From contig JANEYF010005553.1 in NCBI GenBank assembly GCA_029963845.1, positions 210,001 to 274,000 of the forward strand: a stretch of DNA of 64,000 bases, given 5' to 3'. Both the position numbers and the translations under genes were made by a program. Shown one piece after another: positions 11,701 to 26,700 of the stretch (its first letter is position 1; the number at the start of each line of letters is the position of its first letter). Source of the DNA: Rhamnusium bicolor (taxonomy: Eukaryota; Arthropoda; Insecta; Coleoptera; Cerambycidae). The notes beneath the pieces were generated by a model that was not told where the DNA came from, did not search any database, and was given only the letters and a program-made list of their open reading frames with translations.

Positions 11701-14700
11701 ATTAATCGAGACATGGAAACAAAATCATGTTTTGTGCCTTGTTGTTCAAATAATTCGAAAAATTCATTAAAGTTATTTTTGTCAGTTCCCAGAGAGGAAA
11801 ATCGCCGAAGTCGATGGCTAAAAGCAGTTAATATTGAGAGAACAACAAGCAAACTATTCTGCTGTGAGGACCATTTTGAAGTAAGTATCAACAAAATGTC
11901 TATTTATTCAGTCTGGCTTTACACCTACGTACCTATATAAATATAAACAAAATAACAAAAATCACAATGCACTAAAATATTCATATTACATACATAAAAC
12001 ATATACACGATCTGGAAACTTTGTAACACTTTCCCAATTTTGATAATTGGTTTTCACAACAAGTGAACGTTTCTCGAGCGAATAGCGTTGCATTATTAAT
12101 ATTAAAATGGCAATGCTTCTTGATGACAGTTTTCAAATGTGACGACTGCACGCCTAACAACAGAACTGGCGGGAAATTCAAAATGCAACCTCTTATTGAA
12201 ATGCCCTTTATTAACGTATTCAAGGCTCATATCGGAGACATGGAATCGTATTTTGCTTATTTCAAGGTCGATCTAGAAATTATGATAGAAACATAACCTC
12301 AAAAATAATCTGGTGGTGGTGGTATGAAATGTTGGTCCAATAATGTTACTATTTTCTTTTCCTTATATACAAGCAGGGTTGCCAGATCTCCAGCTCTCAG
12401 CCAGAGTCTCTGGTTTTTTAAAATGATCTCCGGCCTCCGGCAGGCAGAAGCAAATCTTCAACAGGAGTGAATACAGATCTGGCAACCCTGGATACAAGTT
12501 TATATAAATAGATTTACAAGAGTATGTATAATGTTATTTAGGGTCGATATCTCCATCTAATAAATTTTTTCAGATAGACAATTTCCTTCGGATTTTGTTA
12601 AAAAAAAAAACTAATTATTTTCAAACAGATAAAACTCAAATCAAATATCTGTTGCCAAAGATGTGAAGCATAGTATCTGCTGTGATGACGCGACTCGTAT
12701 CAACACAGCAGCTTTTGTTTGTTTGGCAGTATTATTCCTATTATTATATTATTAGTAATTATACGGATTTCATTATTATTATTGCTAATTCATAATTTTT
12801 CAGAAGTTTATTTTTCCAGTAACATACTGGACTAACTATATTTTTTAGATAACATGGAATTATTCATGTGGTAGGAAGTCCCAAAAAAGAAAACCAAAAA
12901 TTTAGAGAATGCCACAAATAACTTTTAATTTCATTTGAATGTAAGTAAAAACTAACGAAGTGTATTTTGAACCTCGATTTAAGGTTTAAGTTTGTGTATA
13001 GGCGAGGTCAGGTTAGGTGGTTAATAATTGCAGGTAAACCACATCTTTGGAATGATTTATACAGAATGAGCCAGACCAGTACATACACGACTAGCAGAAT
13101 GCGCAGTTTACAGTCGCCCGTTTATTGCCAGCACGATGGGGCGATCACAGCGCGAACGTCAGAAGTTGCTTTTACAGTAGGTTAGGATATTGCCTTGCTC
13201 AAGAAGGCCTTTTCGAGCATCTAATTTGGATTATTTATATATTTACGTATTTTTTGTTCTTTAGAGTTGGTATTATTTTTCTTTATTATCAATGACAACA
13301 TTAATTTATTTTTAGAATCACTTTTTGTTTCGAAAAAAAATCAACATTTCATAATTTTAGTGTTTTACTATTTGTGCCGTCCCGGAAGAAACACTGAAGT
13401 TGTGAAACATTCAGCTAATTTTAGTAAATACGTTAATACGTAAAGATTTCTTTAGATGAACGAGCAACACTCCACCGCAGTTTTAGCGATACTAAAATCT
13501 GCTTCGTCTCATATGCTCCTTCCAGCAAGCACCCTGACGCAATCGTTAACTTTCGTTCGGACTTCGTATTCAGACGGTCAACAGTAAACTGCGCATACCG
13601 CTAGTCGTGTACATAGTGATATGGTTCATCTGTATATTATGCCATTAATAGGAAGACGGTCATTACCATTTATTTTTAATACCAGTGTACAACACTTTTA
13701 AATTCGGTATTCACAAAAATATGTACATATCGTTAATGGACACGCCCAAATTTCTTTTGCCTTAAAAAAAAAATCAAATAGCTACGGCACATACATGTTA
13801 TAAAAAACGTTCAGAACAAAATGTTCACCGACCATACAAACTCGGCATCAAATCCAGTTGTCACGGATACATTCTCGAACTGTTAACTCCAATTTTACAA
13901 ATTAGTCAAATCAACATTAAATCAAATACGGTAAATACGCACTAAAAATCGATAATGTGATGTACAGTACTCAACTGACCAATCTTAAGAGAGATTGAAT
14001 ATGCGTTTCTCAAGTGAACACTTGATAATTCTATGATGCGACATTGTCATATGCTCCTTTTTAACCATACAATTTCTTGTTCGAAACTCTTCGTCGGAAA
14101 AAAAATTGTATTAGATTTGTGTATTTGCCTCTTCCAACTACATCTCTTAAAATTTTGGAACACACTTTTTGTTATTTTTCGACAATCAATATAAATTTTT
14201 TTTTGGCAAAACCGTTCAATTTCCGATATCTATCGTTAAGACTTTTCTATTACTGTTGGTCCAATAGTACCTCTTGAAAATAATGGTACACATACTTCTA
14301 ACACCCTATACAATACAGAATCATATACATAACTAGGGCTGTCAAAAATGTTCCGTAGGACAGTGGCGTACGCGGAATTAACTAATATGAGAAACAATAA
14401 ACTGTTAAAATTTATAACAATTTATGTAAAACTTACCCTCTTAACTAGTTTGCTTATCACAAACTGGAGAAGATGTGTAGTCATTTTGCAACATCAGGTA
14501 TGTTTCTATGGTTGTCTCCATGAGTAATGTTCGCTTTGGTGAAAATATATTCTTATACATATTTTGAAAACGACCGTTCGACATCTACTGATGTAATACA
14601 CGCATACGTAAAATAGTCTTTGAACGCACTTAACGGATCTGGGGCTGCACCATCACATTTTTGTCTTAATTTGGTAAAACCGGTGTCTTTATTTAACACA

Positions 14701-17700
14701 CTTGCGAACTTTTCTTTAACGCGCTCATTTGTTGCGCCACCTATAGCGTGTAGCAGTAGACTTACTTCGTCCACTATTTGCAGAGACTCCGCTAACGACA
14801 ACGCACTGTTTTCTAATTTTTTTATGCTTTCATGTAATGGTTTATAGTTCTTCGCATTATTTTTTAAAACTGTTTCAACGGAAATATCTTGCTATGAAAT
14901 GCACGGAGACGTTTAGGAGATTTAAGAAACACTTTTTTGTACTTGCTATTAATGCATCCACCTCTGGAAAACCTTTTTGACTAGTTTCTGCCAAAAGATG
15001 TAAAGCATGCACTTTACACGTAACATGTATAAACGTACAACCTTGTTCTTGCAAAGAACGGCCTACCAAACGCTTTGTCACGGCGCCATCAGTCACAAAC
15101 ATCAACACTTGACTTTTTGACGGTTCAAATTTTTCTAACGTCTCCAGCACCACCCTGGTAATTGTTTCGCTAGTACCCTGACTTAGTCTTTTGCTAGCTA
15201 GTAACAGTGGAACTGTCGGTTCAAGAGGGTCCAGTACTCGTACTATAACATTTAAATTAGATTTTTTTTACAATCTGTTCTCATCAACAGATAACCACAG
15301 CCATGTATTTTTTAATTCACATTTCATCTTATTTACCACGTCTACGTGTACAGTTGGTAGATAGTTACATAACGTTGTGCGACTTGGTAACCACCTGGGC
15401 ATTGTATTTATTCCAGAACTCTCGAAATGGTTGTTTATCGAGTATGTGGAGCGGAACATCACAGGCAATCAGCATTAATACTAAATCAAACATAAACTGT
15501 GTTGCCGAAGGCACGTCATTTTTTTATTTTTATGGTGTACACTATTTACGTGAAGTCCACAATCACGCTTACCCCAGCACATCAAATCTTTTTCGCATAC
15601 TTTACAAATTATTTTAGCACCATCATAGAATAAATCCGGGAATTCACCTATGAATTTATTCACTTTATCACCAAATGGCCGTTTTCTATCCCTACGTACG
15701 TCTGCCATGCTTTATTATTAGATTAATATCAACAATACAGTACAACAAATAAAATAAACATAAAAACAATATGCAATACGCCCGTGACAACGTGTACACA
15801 ACTCGGGGGCTAATAATAGACTGGACTGGAGAAAGTTTCGCGGTCAAGGTGAATGCCGGCAACAGTAAGTACATCTGTACTCTACGACCATGATACACAG
15901 AAACGATTTGCAGCTTTATACATAACAAAACTGTGAACTTTCAAGTGGGGCATCACTATTGCTTAAGCTTTTAACAAAACCTCCAGCAGTCACGGCTGGT
16001 GGATTTAGGTTACACCATATCTCAGTATTGGAGCGTGGAACCCAAGCAATATTTTATGACTATCAGTACCGAATGAAGAAGTTTTGCAGAAAAAAAATTG
16101 AAAAAAAAAAGTTAGAAAAATGCGCTACCGACCCAGATTACTTCTAGACCATTAGTAAAATATCTGCAAACTTTTTTTTTTTTGTAATCAGAAGGAAAAT
16201 TTATCACCCCGTTTATTTTTTTTTGTTTTCGAAAATTTTGATTTTCTATGAAGTTGACATTTTGAAATTTACACAATGAGGAACCTAAATTTCAAAATGT
16301 CATAATAATTTTTTACAAAAAAATCAAAATTTTCAGAAATAAAAAAAAACAGGGTGAAAATTTTCTGATTACGGAAAAAAAAATAGAATGCAAATATTTT
16401 ACTAATGGTCTTGAAATAATCTGGGTCGGCAGCGCATTTTTGTAACTTTTTTTTCTCCATTTTTTTTTTTTAAACTTCTTCATTCAGCACTGATAGTTGT
16501 GCCTTAAAATATTGTTTGGATTCATACTACAACATTAATATATGGTATAGCCTAAATCCACCAGCCGCCACCGACCTCCAGAAGCAGTTTTTTTTTCTAT
16601 TTTTGCCTCAACATATTCATGTGTAATTTTAAACGAAATTTATATGGAAAACACTATCATTTATACGGAACAAGTTCTACAAATTAATAATATAACAAAT
16701 AACTAGAAAACCGGTCTCTAATGTAACAATGTATACTTTCGGGAATATTATCAAATATTTCAAGGCCGACTTTTTATTTTGTTCGCTGTTCTCACAAATT
16801 AGTAATGTTAATTAGGAGAAAAAAAAAAAAAAAAAAAAAGAAAAATGGAAAATCGTTTCAAAGCGATTTTCGTCTTTCCAAGATATTTGAATGATTTAAA
16901 TGTTATTTTTTTGTTTGCACAATTAATACATTTTAAATTTTACATAATATACCGGGTGTAACAGGATCATGGTACGCCCTCCTTTTCTCCTTTAGTTTTG
17001 AAGATAATTGATTGAAATTTGGGATATCCTATATACATAATAAGCAGCACTTTTTTGACATACAAGTGTTTTTTTTTTCACTTCCGGTTTCGCAGGAAGT
17101 GACTAACTTTCGATTTTTAAATGGAAGACCCTGTATATTATTGCATTTTTGAATTCTGCATAATTTTCTGAATCCAGCGATACCAAATAAGTGACATTTC
17201 AATCGTCATATTTTTTTTATAATATAATTTTTAGTTTTCCATTTAAGTGTGCCATGACGGTTCCAATTTATCGATATCTCGTCAAAAATACTAAATGAGC
17301 AAATAAAGTTCATCAAATGATTTTTGGGGAAAAAACTCAATTTTTCCAAATGGAATCATATTGGTACCGTGGTACCATTTATTAGTACTATTAATAAGGA
17401 ATTTATTCATATGTCGTATTAAAATGTGCGATAAATACAAACAAAATTATAATTAAAAGAAAATAAGAAGATACAATTATACTTGTTATACATAAGGTGG
17501 TTTTGGAATACAAAAAATGAACACAAAACATTACAACAGTTGTTAAAATGCTGTCCATTAACGTCAATGCACTTCTGAAGTCGCTTAGCTGTTTCTCGAA
17601 GAACGTTCGCCAATTGCTGAGCCGTTATGTTATTAATTGCTCGTCTCAGCTCAAGGTCGTCACGGGTTGTAACGGCGGTTGCATAGACAATATTTTTTAA

Positions 17701-20700
17701 ATGACCCCAAACAAAGAAATCAAGGGGTGTCAAATTAGATGACCTTGGAGGCCATCTCACAGGACCATTCGTCGAAATTACGTTTTCTCCGAATCTCCGT
17801 TGAAGGTAATCAATTACTATTGTTGGAAATACATTCCCTGTCGTAAATGGAAAGGTAATTCAGCTAAACCGTCCTCAATTTCATTCTGCAGAAATCTCAA
17901 GTATCTGGCACCAGTCAGGGTCCTTCAAATATTATTGACCCAATGATTCTACTACAGATTATTCCAAGCCAAACACTGAAACCGAACCGCACTTGAGTTA
18001 CCCTCCCGTAATAAATTTTGATTTTCTTGTGACCAATATTTTGTAATTTTGTCGGTTAAATAATCCAAAGTTTGTAAACCTAGACTCGTCCGCAAATAAA
18101 ATCATTCCCAAAAAATTATTGTTTGGCTGCACGTTATTCTGTAAAATCCAATTGGAATATTTCATCCTATGTTCGTAATCATTTTTGTACAAGTGCTAGT
18201 GCAATTGGTATTTAAAAGATTTATAGTGGTATTTGTGCAAAATTCGTCTTACTGAATTCAAACCCAATTTGCCTTAAAGAAACAGTCTTATCAACTTCTA
18301 CTCGAGCCAATACATTAATTTCCGTTCTTTCGTCAAGAATGAAATTTTCTTCAGGATCATTGTTGGGCTCATTTCGGAATTGATTTTCAAGACGATTAAA
18401 ATAATTTCTCGTTGGACATTGTCTATCAGGATATCGTTCGGTATTTATACCTTTAGGTGTCTAGCGGCAACGGCATTTTTTCTACATTCCCCATAAATAA
18501 TTAACATGTCCACTTTTTCATCTCTTGTATAAATTTGCGGCATTTTGAACAGCGGCATTTTGAACACAATTAATAAGAATCTTAAACAATTTTTAAAGAC
18601 ACAATAAAAACACCAGTAAACCAACAAATGTTTGACAAGCTAAATATTTCATTGTTTTCAAAGCCAGCTCAGTTAGTTACTTAACATTTAATTAGAACAG
18701 AACTATATTTTCTTTTAGCTTTAATTTTGTTTGTATTTATCGCACATTTTAATATGACATATGAATAAATTCCTTATTAATAGTAATAATAAATGATACC
18801 ACGGTACCAATATGGTTCCATTTTAAAAAATTGGGTTTTGTCCCAAAAACCATTTTGATGAACTTTACTTGCTCATAAATCACGTAGGTAATTTAGTATT
18901 TTTAACGGGATTTCGATTTTTCTAGCATTACACGGGTCATTTAGAATAAATTGGAACCGTCATGGCACACTTAAATTGAAAACTAAAAATTATAATATAA
19001 AAAGCCATCCACTATACCTTAATACAAGAAGACCAGTCATAAAAAGCCTAGAAATAGCAGAAACATCAACATCGCGATCCATTACCAAAATCATACACCC
19101 CAGAAATCCTCTCCATAACCCTCCCAACAACGTTCTCTATGAGATTACGCACGCAAATAACACCAATCAACCAAAGATTACAATACCTAACCACAAAATT
19201 TGCTAAAGAAATAAATAACAGAAATAATACAACCCCTTTGCAAAACAAGAGAACAAGAATTATCTAGCAGAAGAAAATTTCCAGAGCTAACTCTATGGGA
19301 ACACATCATCGCATTGAATAATATACTATGATTTTTTTTTTTTTTTTAATACAGATATTTATACTGTAATGAAATGAAATGGTATGAAAATTATTTTAAA
19401 CAGTTGTAACAGGCTGAAGGACCTCGGTCGATGGCCTTTTGGTGAAACCAATAAAATAATTTTATTATTATTATTATTATCAATACAAGACCAAGAAATC
19501 AGTATATCAACAATGTATCGATCACTGCGAAGAAATACACCTAATTATGCAATCACAGAATTACACAGATCAGACTTTTTGCTGTATAAAAAGGTTTTGT
19601 CATTGATCTGAGTCAGTTAAATTATACAAAAATTCGTTTTAATAAACCATAGCTATAGGTGGATATGGTTTTTACCCTTCAATCTTTACGAAGTTGTTCT
19701 CAAAATCTAACGTACCGATTTTTTTTTTTTATTTTTGGAAAGTTGCTAGTATATTACTATATAGAGCTCTATTAGGGTTTTTTTCATCGGTTTATTTCTG
19801 AATCACCCAGTACAGCAATTCCAACATTAATCTGACAAAATTATATAAAAATAAAAACATGTTATCAATTAAAATAAAAAAAATGGTTACAAATCACAAG
19901 AAAAAAACAAAGAAATATCACAAGAAATTAGTGTTAATGTTCCAAAAAATTATCGAGTAATATTTCAAGGTCGTATTATGATTTTGTTCACTACATACGT
20001 TTTTCATTTCAAACACAGTTTTTAAAGGTGGGTATTATGGAAAATGTAATAAAGAAATGCATCTTAACAGAAAATTGGTCCAGTAATAGGGTGTTTGACA
20101 CTATGAAAAATAAATTATTTTCACAAAACGTTACCCGCCATGACAGTTTTAAGTGTGACGTCACTCTTGTAGTAAGAAAAACCTACGGTTATCTTATCGT
20201 GGCTACTTTGTGAATATTTGGACTATTTTCGTGTTTTTCTTTCAAGTTCATAATAATTAATCATGGAACGCGGTTTTTTAAAAGCGGATAAAACGAATTT
20301 GCCAAGACTTGACACAATAATGGTGGCTAAATTAGTTGTGACTAATCCCCATTTCTGTTCTGCCGAATTTAGGAACATTAAAACATCTGTGTAATGTGTG
20401 TATATAATATTTGTTTACTTCTAACTTTAAAGCTAACCAGGTACTTACATATGTGTATAAAATTGGGTATAACGTATTTAGGTAATTAGAACATTTATTA
20501 GACAATCTTCAACATAACCTCAAAATTACAAACACGACAGATATGTAAAAGACTTCACTTGTTTACATTAGTTGGAAAGTTCAAAGCTACTGAAAGTACA
20601 AGACAAAATAGTACTTATATCAAAGTGATCCTCACAAAAATACAGTATACTTTTTACTCAACAATTTTGGGTCTCTCCTAGCAAGTTGTAACAAAGTCTT

Positions 20701-23700
20701 TCTCATTTTAATATCATTTGGCAGTTTTATAAACAACTTTTGTGGTGCTTTACACTTGTACTCTTGCAGCTCGGCACCAAACACCACGTATAACGATGGG
20801 AACTTATTTAATAAAAAAAAAAAAAGATACTGAACATTACTTGAGCTTGTTTGTTTACTACAAGAATGACGTCACAGTAGGTAGCGCCAATTAATATACT
20901 TAAAATTTTGAATGCTATTTTATTCTATAAAGTAATTTCATTTAAGTGAAATAAAAATTTCTGTGGAGTAATACTACGTTTATGAACATTTTAAGACAAC
21001 TTATAAAGATGTCAAATAGCCTATTGCAAAAAATTTCTCGCCAGACTCAAATTATACATTAAATACACGAGTAGGACTGTCAAAAATGTTCCGTGGGACA
21101 GTGGCGTATGCAAAATTAACTAATACGAGAAACAATAAACTGTTACTATTTATAACAGTGTATGTAAAACTTACCCGCTTAACTAGCTTGATGAACTACC
21201 TTGCTTATCACAAACTGGAGAAGATGTGTAGCCATTTTGCAGCATCAGGTATGTTTCTATGGTTGTCTCGATGAATGGTGTTCGCTTTGGTGAAAATAAA
21301 TTCTTATATTTTGAAAACGACCGTTCAACATCTACTGATGTAATACAGGCATACGTAAAATAGTCTTTGAACGCACTTAACGGATCTGGGGCTGCACCAT
21401 CACATATTTGTCTTAATTTGGTAAAACCGCTGTCTTTATTTAACACACTTGCAAACTATTCTTTAATGCGCTCATTTGTTGTGTCACCTATAGCGTGTAG
21501 CAGTAGATTTACTTCGTCCACTATTTGCAGTGACTCCGCTAACGACAACGCACTGTTTTCTAATTTTTTTATGCTTTCATGTAATGGTTTGTAGTTCTCC
21601 GCAATATTTTTTAAAGCTGTTTCAACAGAAATATCTTCAAATTTTGTCTGGCTTTCCTTAATAGCTGCAGCCTCATCTGGATTGAATTGTAGTATCACAG
21701 CTTTTATTTGTTGGAAATATTCAGCATAATAAAAAGCTGCCTGCAACCATGTTCCTCAACGTCTAAGAATCGGCTGTGGTGGTTCAGGAATACCGGGACA
21801 CTTGCTATGAAATGCACGGAGACGTTTAGGAGATTTAAGAAACACTTTTTTTTGTACTTGCTATTACTGCATCCACCTCTGGAAAACCTTTTCGAATAGT
21901 TTCTGCCACAAGATGTAAAGCATGCACTTTACACATAACATGTATAAACGTACAACCTTGTTCTTGCAAAGAACGGCCTACCGAACGCATTGTCACGGCG
22001 CCATCAGTCACAAACATCAACACTCGACTTTTTGACAGTTCAAATTTTTCTAATGTCTCCAGCACCACCCTGGTAATTGTTTCGCTAGTACACTGACTTA
22101 GTCTTTTGTTAGCTAGTAACAGTGGAACTGTCGGTTTAAAAGGGTTCAGTATTCGTACTATAACATTTAAAATAGATTTTTTTTACAATATGTTGTCTCA
22201 TCAACAGATAACCACAGCCGTGTATTTTTTAATTCACATTTCATCTTGTTTACCATGTCTACGTGTACAGTTGGTAGATAGTTACATAACGTTGTGCGAC
22301 AGCATTAATAGTAAATCAAACATAAACTGTGTTGTCGAAGGCACGCCATTTTATTATTTTTATGATGTACACTATTTACGTGAAGTCCACAATCACGCAC
22401 ATCAAATCTTTCTCGCACACTTGACAAATTATTTTAGCACCATCATAGAATAAATCCGGGAATTCACCTATGACTTTATTCACTTTGTCAGCAAATGGCC
22501 GTTTTCTACTCCTGCGTACGTCTGCCATGCTTTATTATTAAATTAATATCAACAATACAGTACAACACATAAAATAAAAACACAAAAACAATATGCAATA
22601 CGCCCAAGTGACAACGTGTACACAACTCGAAAACTAATAATAGACTGGATTGAAGAAAGTTTCGCGGTGAATGCCGGCGACAGTATGTACATCTGTAATC
22701 TACGACCATGATACATAGAAACGATTTGCAGCTTTACACACGAGTCTTAAAATATACCAACCTGGAGATTAAAATGAAGCAAAAATTGTGAAAAAAATCA
22801 TTAATATTTCCATTATTATGTACAGCTGCGAACAAAAAATACATTTTATACTTTGCCAGGACGAGTATCGAGTTAATTTCTGGCATGTCGTATTTTTTCC
22901 CTTCTGATGTCTCTGACATCTTAATAATAATATACACCACAATGTTATAATTTCTAAATATATGATAATTTGTAAACACCAAAACAGACCAATAAATCTC
23001 CACCACAATTCCATGCCTCGAGTCAAATTTCTCACCATATTAAAGAAATAAGTGTTTTCCAAACGTTACCTACCTTAAGATGTGCTAAGTGATACTGTAA
23101 AAGTACTTTAGCATTCGATATACTCTCTACAGTGCCCACGAAAACAAAAGGTACCTGACCCTCTTCATGTGGTATTGTTGGCTGCGGCTCGTTATCGCCC
23201 TCGATTTTAACCCGAACCTAATAAAACACACATAAGATTAAATATTTAGTCAAATTAGAGAAATATGTACCCTACTCACCACCCCACTCTTATCAACAAT
23301 TTCCTGGATGATTCTACCATTTTTTCCAATTACTTTTCCTACTAGGGCCCTGGGTACTTGAAGGGACTCCTCGCTATATTCTAACATTGACCTTGCCTTC
23401 TTCACAGCCTCATCAGTCTCACCATAAATTTTGAATGTGCACGAGTTTTCCTCTAATTCAATATTTGTTATACCATCTACCTTTCTAGCTTGCTGAATGT
23501 TGGCACCGTGAGCTCCAATCGCCAGACCCATTAAATCTTCCCTAACAATGAATTCATCTGAATATCTGAAACAAACCAAATACATCTCTTATCCCACTTC
23601 TGAAAACGTCGAACATTTCACATAGTTTTGAATTATGGTGAAGTCAACGTAAACATAACATATAATAACAGAAAACTACCAAAGTAAAACAATATATTCA

Positions 23701-26700
23701 AAATCCGGTAACAACGTCAAAAGTTAATAATTGCAATTTTTTTACTGATAACTAGACACCGGACAATTTCCGTGTGTGCAGGGCCGGCACATATAAATAA
23801 CTCGTGTCTTAACATTTCATGAAACAAACTGTACTGTTCAAGTAACATGAATCATATTGGGGCATGTGGATCGTAAAGGCATGGCATATTTACACATACT
23901 CTGTGTGCGTCACAGGATAGATGTAACAATAGGTGTAATGGACAACAATTTGTAGAATATCGAAATGGCACTTGGGAATTCAATCCTACTTGATGTAAAA
24001 CTAAGATATCAAAAATTAGTTGATCGGTGTTTTAAGTCAATTTATAAAAATCGTCAATAATAAATTTTTAGTTTTTAAGATATGGAAAAATTACATTAAA
24101 GTTTTACAATGCAATTTGTTCCTCCTTATTAAATTTCAGAAATACAAATTCACTTCAGCAAATCTTTTCTAAAATAAATTAGTAAGTATTGTTCTTAACG
24201 TTTATCTTATTTACAACAAAAAAAATTACTTTTGAAAAAAAAAAGATAGTTCCAATAAAGTAAATTTATATTCCTAAACTTTGGTAAGTAGGCGCAAACT
24301 GCATTCTAAACAACTTTTTTTAATGATTTTTTTTTCATATATTGAAAAATGAAGTTTATTAGTGACGATTTTTATAAATTAACTTATAAAACACCCTGTA
24401 TACCAATTCAACTCATTTTTTATATATCATAGTTTTACACCAACATGAAATTTCCGAAGTGCCATTCCAACATTCGAATATTGTTTGTTCATTATACCAC
24501 TTGTTACATCTATCCTGGGACACAGTGGGTGCCGCTGCGTCTAATACAAGCCGTAAAATATTTTCACCTTTAACATCAATATTATACGAAGCATTTACCA
24601 CAACTTAATTACTATATATTACTTTATCCTCGCGCCGTCTACACACTGCGACGTTTGTAGGTAAATTGAAGGGTCTCACGGAAATTATCCAGTGTCTACT
24701 GATGATAACTAAACTGAACTTTTATTTATATAAAATCTACCTTGATTTGATTGGCCTAGTTATGCAGGTCACACTTACAACTCATGCAACATAGCATGTG
24801 TAAAAAGTACTAGTAATTTTGATTAGTTTATGTTTGTTCTGTCATATCAGCTCGCATATCAGTGTTGCAATGTGCAAATAACTACCATTACCAAGTTCAT
24901 GTACGCCATGCACATATGATTACATAACTTATCTAAAAAATCTCTAATCTAATCAGGTTACACATTTCTCCACACATTATTAAAGCAAACACCTGGCTCG
25001 ATATTATTTCATAGCAAACATGCAAAAAAATATATACAAATATCAATTTATTTGTTACACAAAACATGCCACAATGCAACTGTTGAATGGTCTCTAAATT
25101 TGCCATCGGTACATGACGACGCCAGAATGAGCCAGGATTATTTTACCAACTAAGACATGCGGGTTCATTCTCACCTGCCGGCCCGCCCCGTATAAAAATT
25201 TGACACCCGTTGGTATGCGGGTTTATATTTGCTGCTGAAAGAGAAAAAAATTTAAGGCCACCCGGCATAAACGTACTCTTTAGGCAGTTATTTAGGGACC
25301 ATTCAATTGTGACGTGTGCAACATCTTTCAGGGGTCCAAACGAAGTAAAACAGGATTGGTAACTGCAGTAATAAGGTAGGCCAGAGAAATATATAAAAAA
25401 ACCTTTAAGTAACAACACATTGTCGCAAATCCTAACCTCCAACATTTAAAAACATTTTCCCTAACTAACAGTTCGAAAAGATTGCAATACGTAACATTTA
25501 TAAGTTACAACTTCCCCCTTTCTAATATAAAAGAAATCTAGTACGCTTTACTAAAACAAGGGCACTGGTGTCACCTCTTGTCGGAAATCCTAACCCAATA
25601 TAGCCTAAATAATATAACTATCATTTATATTATTATAAGAGCTGAATTTAAAGACATTTTAATGTATATTCCTCAAATAACAGTTCAAAATGACAGCAAT
25701 ACGTAACACCTATAAATTACAACTTCCACCTTTATAAAATTTAAAAATTCTAGTATACTACTAAAACGTGTACTGGTGTCACTTCAATGTTTATCTTCAT
25801 TAGTATACCTAGGAGGATTTGGTATTCCCGACGAAAAGACAGGTCGGTTAGGGATCTATATTTTGTAAGTGTGAGTATCGACATGCACACATCTAATATA
25901 TCTCACCTTGGTGTTGTTTGTTCATACTTGTATTATTCACATTTTTCCCGATTTACTTTTATAATTTACAAATAGCGTCGCGCAATTATACATATTGTTA
26001 GTAAATAACAAAAAAATTATACAAACCGTCACTACCGAGAATGCTATCTTTATGAGCAACTAGTTGAAAATTACAGTTTAAATACAGATAAAAACTAATG
26101 TTTCAAAGTTACAACTGAATATATCACGATTTCGTAATAAGGAACTAAATTAATAGGTTCTTGAAGTAGGGTCTCCGCATGTAACTAACCTTCCGTAAAC
26201 GCAAAAAAAAGGGTCGCCACGTGCCGCTCAAGTAACAACGTATTAAGATATTTATATTGTAATTAATATATCATTTTGCTTAATTTCTGTGGAAAAATAA
26301 TATGAACGTAGGTCGACTTGTGAGAATACTAAAACCTCCAATGTATAGTAACGATAATTATAATAATAAACACATTTGAATGTGCGTACATTGCAAAACT
26401 ACGATAACCGTGGAATGTTCGACACGATTTTTTCGAATCCATTTAATTATAAAACTGTCAAAATGACAACTGTGCTAGGAAATTAATAGAAAATATGACC
26501 TAAACTTGTTACCTTTCTTCATGAAATTGAATACTTTACGATAATTCCTCTATATAGGCCAGGCGACAGGTAGTTCAATAAGGAAATAATTAGTGGAAAG
26601 CTGGAAATTGCTTTAATCGCTTTATTTGGACCCAGATATTACTCTCCCAAGTTTTCCCCCCTCGAGCGAAGTCGGCGTTGGCCCTTCTGGCCCTAAGAAG

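Larger units (their letters stand above)
10960..12230 (-). mobile_element. Mariner-like remnant whose interior holds a THAP exon
   Basis: Inverted arms at about 10966-11155 and 11990-12225 match well (shared blocks include GCGAATAGCGTTGCATTATT and AATGGCAATGC). Just inside the left arm, on the minus strand, is a transposase C-terminus (11170-11400). Inside, on the plus strand, lies a THAP zinc-finger exon (11713-11880) that does not belong to mariner transposases. The simplest reading is a mariner-type element whose central part was replaced by, or received, foreign DNA. Confidence 0.65.
20148..20890. mobile_element. Deleted element with THAP and SWIM/YqaJ-type gene ends
   Basis: The left side has GTGTGACGTCACTCTTGTAG and the right side, on the opposite strand, has TGTGACGTCATTCTTGTAG, so the pair is inverted. 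Inside are the start of a SWIM/YqaJ-like gene on the plus strand (20263) and a THAP domain on the minus strand (20615-20795), pointing at each other. The middle of both genes is missing. The exact outer ends are not resolved and no clear target duplication was found. Confidence 0.5.

Noticed and set aside
10966..12223. Pair of similar Cys-containing frames (10966-11160 plus, 11981-12223 minus)
   Set aside because: They resemble each other only because they are the two arms of one inverted repeat.
13061..13633. Possible regulatory palindrome
   Set aside because: The arm length and terminal structure fit a non-coding transposon better than a regulatory site.
19459..19482. (TTA)n array as a stand-alone feature
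   Set aside because: Short microsatellite, more simply the tail of the preceding retrotransposon-like sequence.
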